A stretch of DNA of 35,420 nt, taken from positions 1-35,420 of IMG/VR virus record IMGVR_UViG_3300025168_000282; one strand, 5' to 3'. The translations under genes were made by a program, and so were the position numbers. Positions 1-8,200 of this stretch are shown here, one piece after another; the stretch's first letter is position 1; every line of letters starts with the position of its first letter. This stretch comes from a virus. The notes below the pieces were generated by a model that had not been told where the DNA came from, made no database searches, and saw nothing but the letters and a program-made list of their open reading frames with translations.

Positions 1-430
1 TAATGTCCCCGTACTCGGGGTCAAGAACTACATCAAGCAGTGCTTGGTAGGTGGTGCGGGAAAAGCCCCACCAGCGAACGCCTTTGTCCTCTTCGCCACG
101 GACGACGATGGGAGCGAACACTCGCATCTTAGGCCAGAAGCGTTTTGCTGCTTCCTTCGAGCCGTCAGTGCCTTCGTTCCAAAGACTGGTTCCCCACTCT
201 GCAATTGGATCAGGATCGCCATTAGTTCGTGGACTGAGGACGGTAGTCTTACCTTCGGCACCCATGCCGTAATGGTAATACGCCTCAAAGAATGGATCGC
301 CGTTTGGCGGGCATACTAGTCGCAACTGGTGCGTGCCCTCGTCTGGCTTCCAAAAGTTTTCTGAGGAGTCTCCTCCTCTGGTCGTAAGAGCAGCGTGCTT
401 TGCTCTCATCTTGCTCAAGTCAATACCCAT
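1..430 (-). CDS. gp32: gp32-like single-stranded DNA-binding protein, 3' end cut by window
   Basis: I translated this frame by hand from the ATG at 430-428, which follows a GGAGAAATACA ribosome site. It is open to the window edge for 143 codons. The product begins MGIDLSKMRAKHAAL and contains FWKPDEG, a PFFEAYYHYG stretch and LVRGEE-like and DPEYGDI segments (here VVRGEEDKG and LDPEYGDI). These fit the N-terminal and OB-fold core of gp32-type ssDNA-binding proteins of T4-like phages, which coat unwound DNA during replication and recombination. T4 gp32 and many relatives bind zinc through cysteine and histidine residues. Here the corresponding region (about residues 64-80, SPRTNGDPDPIAEW) has no cysteine, so the zinc site appears lost. 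The gene has its own candidate promoter and sits behind the hsp20 terminator. The acidic C-terminal tail is outside the window. The assignment rests on remembered family patterns. Confidence 0.75.
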   Translation of the reverse strand, partial: MGIDLSKMRAKHAALTTRGGDSSENFWKPDEGTHQLRLVCPPNGDPFFEAYYHYGMGAEGKTTVLSPRTNGDPDPIAEWGTSLWNEGTDGSKEAAKRFWPKMRVFAPIVVRGEEDKGVRWWGFSRTTYQALLDVVLDPEYGDI

Positions 431-467
431 TGTATTTCTCCTTTACTGGTTAGTTGACCGTAAACAC

Positions 468-476
468 ATCATACCA
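468..476 (-). promoter_or_regulatory. Candidate extended -10 promoter for the ssDNA-binding gene
   Basis: On the minus strand TGGTATGAT gives a TG-N extended -10 element. It lies about 38 bases before the ATG at 430 and just after the hsp20 terminator. No good -35 hexamer is visible, which is tolerated by extended -10 promoters. Position and terminator context are the main support. Confidence 0.45.
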
Positions 477-524
477 CACAAAGGGCCTGTGTATAGTGTT
501 TTCTTTTTTTAATTTGTTTCCTAA

Positions 525-554
525 GAAAAAGGAGGGGCTTAGACCCCTCCTTTT
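525..554 (-). terminator. Rho-independent terminator after hsp20
   Basis: A perfect 11-base inverted repeat (AAAAGGAGGGG / CCCCTCCTTTT, arms 527-537 and 544-554) encloses a 6-base loop. In the minus-strand transcript the stem is followed by a run of U. It lies about 30 bases past the hsp20 stop and separates hsp20 from the ssDNA-binding gene. Confidence 0.85.
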
Positions 555-585
555 AATGGCTGTGCATTATGATGTATGAAATTAA

Positions 586-1002
586 CTAATTAATTTCAAT
601 TACCAGTGGCTGGACTTGGTCCTTCCTAGGTATAGTAACAGATAGTAGACCATTGTGAAAATCTGCTGTGCAACCCTTTAAGTCAAGGTTGCTATCATAA
701 TTTACAAAAGTCTTCTGAAAGCTTCTCCGGGCAATACGGCGGTTGGTATCACCTTCGGCGGCAGCCTCCGCCCTTACAGTCAAGCTGCTCTTCTCTGGTT
801 GGACTTCAATTGTTAAATCTTCTTTACTGAAGCCTGCAAGGGCGAATTCGATGGTTGTACTACCATCTTCATTAGAGAAAATATCTGCGACAGGATATCC
901 CTGCGTTGATTTTCTTGCTAGTGAATTAAAGTCTTCGAAAATTTCATCGAAGATGTTTCTCCCAAGTAGACTTGGGGTGTTATATCTTGCTAAATTACTC
1001 AT
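586..1002 (-). CDS. hsp20: Hsp20 / alpha-crystallin small heat-shock protein
   Basis: 138 residues, a usual length for a small heat-shock protein. An N-terminal arm (about 1-36) leads into an alpha-crystallin domain (about 37-128). The domain holds VADIFSNEDG, the A-G-F-x-K-E-D-L stretch (56-63) and the signature FHNGLLSVTIPR (115-126). The C-terminal tail carries an I-x-I motif (IEI, 135-137) used for oligomer contacts. These ATP-independent holdases keep unfolding proteins soluble; Hsp20 genes are common in T4-like cyanophages, where a role in scaffolding or stress has been proposed. The ATG follows AAGGAGG at good spacing. A sigma70-like promoter lies directly upstream and a strong terminator downstream, so this is probably a single-gene unit. 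It ends in TAG. Confidence 0.93.
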   Translation of the reverse strand: MSNLARYNTPSLLGRNIFDEIFEDFNSLARKSTQGYPVADIFSNEDGSTTIEFALAGFSKEDLTIEVQPEKSSLTVRAEAAAEGDTNRRIARRSFQKTFVNYDSNLDLKGCTADFHNGLLSVTIPRKDQVQPLVIEIN

Positions 1003-1031
1003 GTTGTTTCCTCCTTTGGATAAGCAAGGTT

Positions 1032-1059
1032 ATTATGTATGACTCCCGAAGGCAGTCAA
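1032..1059 (-). promoter_or_regulatory. Sigma70-like promoter of hsp20
   Basis: Minus strand: -35 TTGACT (1059-1054), 16-base spacer, -10 CATAAT (1037-1032), each matching five of six consensus bases. Predicted transcription starts about 22 bases before the hsp20 ATG. The spacer forms an imperfect hairpin (GACTGCC / GGAGTC around TTCG) that could act in the DNA as an operator or in a longer transcript as an RNA structure. Confidence 0.65.
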
Positions 1060-1090
1060 GATCGCAAGCACTGCACAGCCACTTGCTATC

Positions 1091-1106
1091 TGTATATAAA
1101 TATACA
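1091..1106. promoter_or_regulatory. Perfect inverted repeat upstream of hsp20 promoter
   Basis: TGTATAT-AA-ATATACA is a perfect 7-base inverted repeat with a 2-base centre. It lies about 30 bases upstream of the hsp20 -35 box, in the gap after the 153-residue gene. The shape suits a dimeric regulator. The AT-rich composition makes a chance palindrome possible. Confidence 0.3.
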
Positions 1107-1131
1107 CTAAAAATGCTATTAGTAAAGTTTT

Positions 1132-1593
1132 TTATTCTTCAGCGGGAGGTTCTTCAATTTGAAAAATCTTAGCTACCTTTATTTTGTGTACCTGTAGTTC
1201 GTCTTTTGAGGTCAACAGGATACTCTCTCTATACTTCTCCCAGTCTAATTTTAGATGCTTTCCCGTCTCGCCGTTGTTATCATTGGCAACAGCCTTGTTC
1301 AGAGCGTTTATGGTGTAAAGAGTGTTTGTGAGCTTTTTCCTGTGAATCCTCATAGTGAATAACCGAGGATTCAAAGAGGACGAATTGCCTTTAATAATGG
1401 CGTTATATGTTAGTATTTTTTTAGAACTATCTTCTTCGTATTCGAATAGGAAAATATACTTGTTACTTAAATCCATCGTATCTACAATACGATGCACTTC
1501 TTCTGTGATTTGCTGATCTGCGTCTTCTGATTCTGCTGTAATAAATGAGGCTAATAAAAAGCCTCTGGATTGCTGTTTCATAATGTATCCCAT
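1132..1593 (-). CDS. Hypothetical protein, 153 residues
   Basis: I do not recognise this family. The product is soluble-looking, mixed alpha/beta, charged, with no signal peptide, membrane segment or cysteine motif. It contains IFLFEYEED (47-55), a basic stretch around MRIHRKKL (81-88) and an acidic-proline C-terminus (EEPPAEE). The start is uncertain. The first ATG (1593) lies one base after GGAGG, which is too close. The second ATG (1581, giving MKQQSRGF) lies 13 bases after it, which is a little far. A candidate promoter precedes it and hsp20, with its own promoter, follows. Its position among left-end genes with sigma70-like promoters suggests an accessory or replication-related role rather than a virion role; that is inference only. 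Confidence 0.75.
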   Translation of the reverse strand: MGYIMKQQSRGFLLASFITAESEDADQQITEEVHRIVDTMDLSNKYIFLFEYEEDSSKKILTYNAIIKGNSSSLNPRLFTMRIHRKKLTNTLYTINALNKAVANDNNGETGKHLKLDWEKYRESILLTSKDELQVHKIKVAKIFQIEEPPAEE

Positions 1594-1623
1594 ACCTCCG
1601 AGGCAGCGTGTTCTCTAACTCTT

Positions 1624-1655
1624 ATTATATAGTTACGAACGTACCATTTCTTCAA
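1624..1655 (-). promoter_or_regulatory. Candidate promoter of the 153-residue gene
   Basis: Minus strand: a perfect TATAAT (1629-1624), with TTGAAG (1655-1650) upstream. Spacing is 20 bases to TATAAT, or 18 if the overlapping TATATA is used. It lies about 30 bases before the first ATG. The -10 is good; the -35 is weak. Confidence 0.4.
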
Positions 1656-1678
1656 TAGAGGTAGGCTTGTCTAATATT

Positions 1679-2524
1679 TTAAAATTTCTGTATTTCTTTC
1701 GTATAGGCCACGCATAGAACCATTGGCTCCTCAAACGTCGTGGAATAAACAGAAAAGCTAGTATTAACTTCGGGCTCCGACAATGACTTTGTTTGGGTTT
1801 TTATGTCCCTCATCAGCGCTCCATCCTCCTCCAGATAAGAAGAAGGTATACCATAATAATAATGAATATCTTGCGCACCGTTTAGGGCAGATAAGTATTT
1901 TACGTCTGCATCAACCTTTAATGCGGAGACACCAAAAGTAGCAATTCGGCATATTTTATCTGGTTCAATGCTGTTGCTAATAACTGGCTCTGTATGATTG
2001 AAATAATTAACCATTGCCACAGTTGAGGCTATCAAATTACTAACACTTCTCTCAAAATCCTTAATGGATACATCGCCGACCATATCCTCCACCGCCGAGC
2101 GATCAATAAAATAAATTCTCTCGAAAAGTCCACTGCGAGCATATTGTTGTAAAATATTGTGCACTATCCTATCATCACGAAGCTGAGTTTTAGAGCACAT
2201 ACTTCTGTCTGGGGATATGTAAAGGATACTAACCTTTGATCCCTTTAGCTGCTCCAGAACTGTCAAGGCCATACCTGTCATTGGTTCGCCGCCTCCTAGA
2301 ACAAGCACAACATCATCTCCCTCTCTGACACTCCGAAGATATATTGCTAGATCTTCGCCGTCGGCAGCCTCTTCATAGGACTGTATATCCGCCCGTGCCT
2401 CAACAACATAATTACCCTTCGTTGGCAACCCTGAACCTATTTTATATACCCTGTACTCAGGGTATTCTGAAAACTCTTCGGCAACACTACAGCCGGTAGC
2501 TCCAAGACCTATAACTTTTTCCAT
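1679..2524 (-). CDS. Divergent tubulin/FtsZ-superfamily protein (second copy)
   Basis: 281 residues. It opens with a Rossmann-type glycine loop, VIGLGATGCSVAEEF (4-18), in the place of the tubulin/FtsZ T1 loop. A hydrophobic strand then leads into LGGGEPMTGMAL (76-87), which matches the tubulin signature loop (GGGTGSG in classical members) followed by its helix. The next strand KVSILYISPD (97-106) also fits the GTPase core. The product is much shorter than FtsZ (about 380), and the C-terminal half (about 190-281) is divergent. I recall proteins of this type in marine myophages. The ATG comes one base after the polymerase stop; the AGGAGG site lies inside the end of the polymerase gene, so translation is coupled. 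It differs strongly from the FtsZ-like product at 32165-33328. A nucleotide-binding Rossmann protein of another kind is the alternative. Confidence 0.6.
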   Translation of the reverse strand: MEKVIGLGATGCSVAEEFSEYPEYRVYKIGSGLPTKGNYVVEARADIQSYEEAADGEDLAIYLRSVREGDDVVLVLGGGEPMTGMALTVLEQLKGSKVSILYISPDRSMCSKTQLRDDRIVHNILQQYARSGLFERIYFIDRSAVEDMVGDVSIKDFERSVSNLIASTVAMVNYFNHTEPVISNSIEPDKICRIATFGVSALKVDADVKYLSALNGAQDIHYYYGIPSSYLEEDGALMRDIKTQTKSLSEPEVNTSFSVYSTTFEEPMVLCVAYTKEIQKF

Positions 2525-2525
2525 A

Positions 2526-3761
2526 TTATATCGATACCTCCTTTAGCATAGCTAAATTATGTCCCTTACAGATATTTATCTTGAACTCACCAAATTTTGT
2601 TGATGACATTAGTTTTTTTATGTCACCCAAAAGGTGTTCATCCTCGATCGAAAAATCAAGAACAATAGCGTCATGAATAATACAAGATATTTTTGATTTT
2701 GCTCCGAGGGCTCCCAAAAGGTGGTTTATCTTTAGGGCTTGAAGGAGTGTCAGTTCCGCAGTGGTTGACTGTATAATATAATTCAAAGCATGATGCTCAT
2801 CAACATCCTTAATTTCCTTGCGGTAACAAGTATAGACACTTTTACCGTCCCAGTACTTATCCAAGATAGCTTCTTTGTTGTAGAACCCCCTTAAGATCTT
2901 ACCCTCGTCACTGCGTGCTGACGCAGCAGAACCATAAAGCCAAGCAAAAAAAGCGGTCTTCACTCTGTCCCTATCTTGCGTTCCACCGAAAACCTCAGTC
3001 TGGTGGAACAGGTGAATATCTTGTTCCGGCTGGGGCTTGTTAAGTAAACCCATCATCACCCGAGCCTCGGCTCCGTTAAAATCTAGTTCTAAAAAATAAT
3101 CATTATGTGGCACTACCACATCACGCATTTCTTTTCTGAGGGTTAAGACCGGAAAAGAACTTGGTCTCGTCGTAAGTCGGCCTGTCTTTGTACCAAATTG
3201 ATTATATTTAATACAACCTGAAGATCTGGCTATGCTCTCCGCAAATTGTTTTGTTTTATTCCCAGACATATAAACATTCAGGCGTTGATGATCGAGCTTT
3301 AATGGACTGTTGGAGATGTCTTCCAACATCTGACAGACTTTAAGTAGAAAGTCATACCGCTCTGGTCTTTTATAATTCTTAATCACATAATCTGTAATTC
3401 GGTTCTTTACCTCGCAGAGTTCAACAAGGAACCTTTTAGGGGTCAAGTCATAGATGCAGTGTTCGTCACAGTTAACGTTGGCAATCTTAAGCGAGCGGGT
3501 AAAAGCAGACAAACGATCAGAGACATCATTCCAATCATCGAGCAAATATTCTGGGACTACTTGCTCGATTGTTTTATCTTGGATATATAAATTTGCATAC
3601 TCTATGGACTCACGCCCCCGAAGATAAGACGAATATTTCCAAGTCTTTGATAGGTTATCAGGAAAGCTTTCATCATCAAAGATAAGCTTTCCATCACAAT
3701 AAATACCAACACACTCAGATTTGTCATCAAGACCTTGGAATAACAATATGTACTTCTTTCT
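2526..3761 (-). CDS. Family A DNA polymerase, polymerase domain only; unusual start
   Basis: The three catalytic motifs of family A are visible, numbering from the TTG at 3746. Motif A is DFNGAEARV (222-230; metal-binding D222, E227, R229). Motif B is R259-x3-K263-x3-F267-x3-YG (271-272), as in E. coli Pol I. Motif C is HDA (358-360), where HDE is usual. A TGR-L template-binding segment (188-191) and QSTTAE (326-331) also fit. There are about 406 residues and no 3'-5' exonuclease motifs, so proofreading must come from another protein or be absent. No ATG occurs near the start. The frame runs back through R-K-K-Y-I to the TAG that ends the upstream gene, in the same frame. TTG at 3746 with a weak AGAAAGAAG site is the likely start; amber readthrough is the alternative. 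The following tubulin-like gene is coupled to it. Confidence 0.85.
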   Translation of the reverse strand, partial: RKKYILLFQGLDDKSECVGIYCDGKLIFDDESFPDNLSKTWKYSSYLRGRESIEYANLYIQDKTIEQVVPEYLLDDWNDVSDRLSAFTRSLKIANVNCDEHCIYDLTPKRFLVELCEVKNRITDYVIKNYKRPERYDFLLKVCQMLEDISNSPLKLDHQRLNVYMSGNKTKQFAESIARSSGCIKYNQFGTKTGRLTTRPSSFPVLTLRKEMRDVVVPHNDYFLELDFNGAEARVMMGLLNKPQPEQDIHLFHQTEVFGGTQDRDRVKTAFFAWLYGSAASARSDEGKILRGFYNKEAILDKYWDGKSVYTCYRKEIKDVDEHHALNYIIQSTTAELTLLQALKINHLLGALGAKSKISCIIHDAIVLDFSIEDEHLLGDIKKLMSSTKFGEFKINICKGHNLAMLKEVSI

Positions 3762-5252
3762 CTAGTAACTATCTACAATAATATCAGATACTGACTCTAC
3801 CGTCAAGCCAGATAAACTGTACGGACCAATATATTTTTCTTGTGCATATCTTAGAGCCTGATTATACTTCGCCGCTTCAGAGCCAGAAGATGCATCATAC
3901 ACAGCCAGTATAAATTTTATATCTTTTTTGGCATCTTTTATAGTTTTTTCGTTATTTCTTTCGGCTCTTCTTGAATTGTAAAATGACTTAAGAGCCCACT
4001 TAGCTCTATACTGTCCGTTTACTTGAGAAAAAACATCTTCAGGAGCAGGCTGTCGTCGGAATAAGATTCTTCTCGCAGTGTCACAATTAGGCACATTTCC
4101 AATCGAGCGGGCATGTGTGGACAAGACTGGGAAATTCTGTGCATACGTGTTGTAAAAAGCTAACATATAAGAAGCTATAATCTCCATATCTCGTGTCCAA
4201 GTTTCTTGGTAGGATACCTTAAACATGATTTCAAAAACTTTTTCATTATTTGCTTGGTTTTTTATCTCTTGGTATTCTTCGTATCCCGGCCTATACGATA
4301 AGCCGTTTCCAGATGGATAGACATTCAGATGTCTCTTAACCCTACTGAATCCTTCTATTAAAGAAAAGCCATAGTAATCCGGTAAATTAGTATCTTTTGG
4401 TATGACTTCGTCACAATCATCTAGATCATTTTTATTATCAAATGAAGCATTTGCGATTGGTATACCATGCATATATTCTTGCATCGCAGGGTTTGAAACA
4501 TTGGCGACAAGACGCCAAGGTATATTCCTATCAATAGAAAATCCATATTGAGATGCAACTTTTGCAGCTAATTCAAAATTTGCATCTTTAAATTTCTCAG
4601 CCTTGTTAGCATCATCATCATAATCATCACCACTAATTTCTATGGCAAGCCCTGTATTTAAGACCGAAGAATATATACCCTCGATGAAGCCAGAAAAAGT
4701 CAAAGAACCATTTGGATATAAAACAGCCTCTGAAAACTCTGTAAACGCATTCATGAAAGATCCAATACTTCTCACCCTGTTGGAGTTTCTAACATCAGAT
4801 AAATAATTTTCTACGAAAGAAACATAAACGCTATCTAGCATGTAGCCATGATAAGCTGATTGACAACTTTCGTAAGCCTTGTGGATTTGTGGTGCTGCCC
4901 AAGGACTGTCCCTGTGTACTATGTTATTATTGGCCAACTCTCTCATTTTTTCTGCAAAATCTCTCCACGCATCAGCGACGAATCCCATAGCATAGAAAGC
5001 CTCACTCGATTTCGAATATCTAAGTGGCTTTAGTCTTTCTTGGAGAGGATAAACAGCATTTCCAAAAGTGTTGATTTTTCCATAAAATTGGTCAGCGCCC
5101 CAAGTATCGAAAAAGTTCTCTACGAGACCGTCATAAAAAACAGCCTCTCTATAAAAAACTCTCTCTTGGTGGACATCCTTAGATGTGGAACTATTAGAAG
5201 CGTTTGGGAAATATCCCGGAAAATCCTGAGGATTTGTTCTTGCCTGTGTCAT
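3762..5252 (-). CDS. Probable virion/baseplate structural protein, 496 residues
   Basis: I do not recognise a named T4 counterpart, although I recall similar proteins beside baseplate genes in marine T4-like contigs. The N-terminus (about 30-75) is rich in aromatic residues (EAVFYDGLVENFFDTWG), followed by helical segments rich in Tyr, Phe and Asn. There is an acidic patch (DDYDDDANK, about 207-215) and a basic, helical region near the C-terminus. No signal peptide or membrane segment is seen. The ATG follows GAGGG at nine bases, and that site lies in the last codons of the 1031-residue gene, so the two are coupled. Position at the end of the baseplate block suggests a baseplate wedge or periphery role. 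It ends in TAG, directly in frame with the polymerase. Confidence 0.8.
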   Translation of the reverse strand: MTQARTNPQDFPGYFPNASNSSTSKDVHQERVFYREAVFYDGLVENFFDTWGADQFYGKINTFGNAVYPLQERLKPLRYSKSSEAFYAMGFVADAWRDFAEKMRELANNNIVHRDSPWAAPQIHKAYESCQSAYHGYMLDSVYVSFVENYLSDVRNSNRVRSIGSFMNAFTEFSEAVLYPNGSLTFSGFIEGIYSSVLNTGLAIEISGDDYDDDANKAEKFKDANFELAAKVASQYGFSIDRNIPWRLVANVSNPAMQEYMHGIPIANASFDNKNDLDDCDEVIPKDTNLPDYYGFSLIEGFSRVKRHLNVYPSGNGLSYRPGYEEYQEIKNQANNEKVFEIMFKVSYQETWTRDMEIIASYMLAFYNTYAQNFPVLSTHARSIGNVPNCDTARRILFRRQPAPEDVFSQVNGQYRAKWALKSFYNSRRAERNNEKTIKDAKKDIKFILAVYDASSGSEAAKYNQALRYAQEKYIGPYSLSGLTVESVSDIIVDSY

Positions 5253-5254
5253 AG

Positions 5255-8200
5255 TTATCTGCCCTCATTAGGGTTAAATACACGAGAATGCTGAAAATAA
5301 CAATTAAGCGTAGTCTGGAATCGACCCGGAGCTATATCGTTTGATACACGATAAACCCTGTAATAACCACCTAGTTGTAGCATATCTGCTGCGGCTGTAC
5401 CGATCGCCATTTCCGCATTAACATAAATAAGTGAACCATTTCTAAAAAGTGTGTTACCAACCATGGTTATATCTACGTCTTGTGGTAAAATTAATACATT
5501 TGCTTGTCGGGAAGTAGAGGCTGCCCTTTCGATGTTCATCTCTCGCATCATACTTAGATTTTTTGTGGCAAAATTGAACTGTTTTGCTATTCCTGCGTCT
5601 GCGCCGACAAACAGATGATAGATGCCATCTTTTGAATCCTCAACAACATCACCCTTCCTCTCCTTAGACATGTTCTTTGCAAAAAAGATAAGGAAATTGT
5701 CTAATGGTGCGTCTTTCAGGACCGACCTTCTGTTGGATCCGTTAAACATACGCTTCATCTGTTGTTGGCTAAAAAATTGTTTAGGCGCAAAACCCTCTGG
5801 GCGTCCAGAAGCCTCAACCTCTTCAGCGTCACCAAAATACATTCCCTCAGAACCAGCCCGAGAAACGCCTCGTGCTTGCTTTTTAGTCAGCGTTGAAGAG
5901 TCTGTCTTTTGCTGTAATCTATCTTTCTCTCTAACATTTGTAGTATGGGTTGTGAACTGAACATTGAGTCTTACTCTGTTGTCCTCGTCGCAAAGATTAC
6001 TAAGAAGAGGATTCACAAGACCCCAGCACAACAATTCCATAAACTTTCTAAATTTTAAACTTTTGGTTTCTGTTGCGATTACATTTTCAAAAAACCATTG
6101 CCCAAAATAATCCAACGAAATAGGAATCTCTCCAAGAGGAACATTTCTTTTAACTGATCCGGGGAAAGCAGCCGATGCTGTATTAAAACTACCCAATATC
6201 ATTCTAAAGTCATCCCGACGTTGGACGTTTCCATTTCTCATAGCAATTTCTATGATATCGCCAAGTCTCATGTAATATATTGGAACAGTAACAATCCGTT
6301 CATTTCCAACTCGTCTTGTATTTTTCTCATAAGTAACATCACTAGCAGGATCCAGAGCACCAATACGATTAACATAGTCATCGATGGATTCTTTATCTTT
6401 TTTGTTTTTGTAAGACTTGGCGGCTTTACTAAGTCGGTCTGCGAGGGCACCGACATCAGTTGGCGGACCAGAAGTTACCACGACTCTGAACTGTGGTGTA
6501 GTAGAGGTGTTATTGATGGAAACTATATTTGACGTTACAGAAAAAACCTTTTTTGAATAAATCAATGAATCCATAAAGGAGGTATACTTATCAGCTAAAA
6601 TAGAATCTTGTAACTGATCATATATCTCATTGGCAGCGTTCGCATACTTTGTGAGATTGTCAATATCTGGTGGATTCTCTGAGTTTTGTAATCTAGCTAG
6701 TTCTACTTGTCTTTCCAGTAAGTCAAGTTCTATTAAGACACCGTCTGGGGCACATGTAAACCTTTCTGGTTTTCCTTGGGAAGCCTTAAACCTCTTAGCA
6801 ATGTAGCCGGCGGGGTCTATTGTATCCTCAAACTTTGATGATTCTAGCAAGCCTAGGGCTTCTGCGGCTCTTTGGGCAAAACTTGACCCGTCATCATTGA
6901 GGACCACTTTTGTTGGCTTCCTATTCGGGTTGTCTTTGATTCCGGCACGACCGGCCAAAACATCGCTTGTCTCACGAACAGCCATATTATCAATACTGGC
7001 AATGTATTCTAGACTTAAGTCCACTTGACCCTGTTCTTTAAACTCTAAGTTATAACTGACTAAGTTCAGTAAGAGTGTTTTTTGTGATTCCTCTATTGCC
7101 CTTAAAAAGTTTTTACTTAACATCGAGTTGCCAAGATTTGATGTCTCGGGTTTATGCCAACCGCACACAACTTTTAGCTGTTTAAAATTTGCACTGGCAG
7201 TTGTCTTGTCAACCTCGGGGAAGGTGCCTGCTGCGGCAGCGGCAAGACTTTTTTTAAGGTCTTTGATTTCTTTTTTTACTCTAACTAATTTTTTTGCCTT
7301 AGCGTTCCCAGCACTGTTTCGATCTATGGTATCATTACCATGACGCAGTCCGCTAGTGAACACAAACTCCAAATAGGATTCATTTACCAACTCGGTTAGA
7401 GATCCAAAATGTAGTTGAAGGCTTGCACCCACGACATAGTCGCCCCAGTCTTTATTTTCATATTTCCACTCAAAACTTCGTATGCCAACATTTGTCCCCT
7501 GCATGCCCGATGCTTTAAGAATAGAAGCCATATTATTCTGGTCTCGAAGGTTGCTTAGTTCAACCATTCTCTCGGAATCTACATAATCAGCGAACAACAC
7601 ACGATTATCTTTTCCGTTCTCATCACGTATAAAAAAATCTAATTTCGGAGACAACATGGATAACTGATCTGTACCAGCACTAACAAAATCTTTAGCGTTA
7701 AAAGGATTTGTAATCAGAGTGGGTAAATCATCAGGTGGACCAGTATAGTGCATTATCAAATTAGTGGTCGGTCTCTCTTTTTGCATACCGTTAGCAGCCA
7801 CAAGAGTATCAAAGTTATTTATGAGTGTGCATTGTGCATTTTTCTGCCTAAGTTTAATACTCTCGTCCAAAGAGAGTGGTCCGCTATCGCCAATTGCCAA
7901 ACGGCTCGGAGCTTTGCCTCTTGCCAATCGGCGTAGGTTGTCAAAATAATTAGCATCCCTTAGAGTTGCCTCCATGGACTTTATGCGGTCTCTGATGTAC
8001 CCATTGCGAAAAGCAGCAGTTATTTTTCTCTGTGTTATTTTTCTCTGTGCTTCGCTTTGAACCACTCGCCTGACCCCAGCGTCTTTTGTCGCAAATACTA
8101 TAATCTCCGCTCTGGCTTGGCTCAATTCTTTGGGGTTAATCTCTTCGGCGGTAGGTTCAACAACGGGTAAGCCGAAGACGGCGGACGTTCTCTCGTTAAG

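Noticed and set aside
44-319. Short frames on both strands at the left edge (28-288 minus, 44-319 plus, 51-272 plus)
   Set aside because: The minus-strand frame starting at 430 gives a clear gp32-like protein through the same bases, so these are out-of-frame shadows.
1095-1102. TATAAATA (T4 late promoter) on the plus strand
   Set aside because: It would drive antisense transcription into the 153-residue gene; it forms the centre of an AT-rich palindrome and no plus-strand gene follows.
3762-3764. Reassignment of TAG as a sense codon (alternative genetic code)
   Set aside because: TAG also ends hsp20, the gp53-like gene, the 284-residue baseplate gene, the FtsZ-like gene and the 130-residue gene, each followed at once by another start or by a terminator, so it acts as a normal stop.
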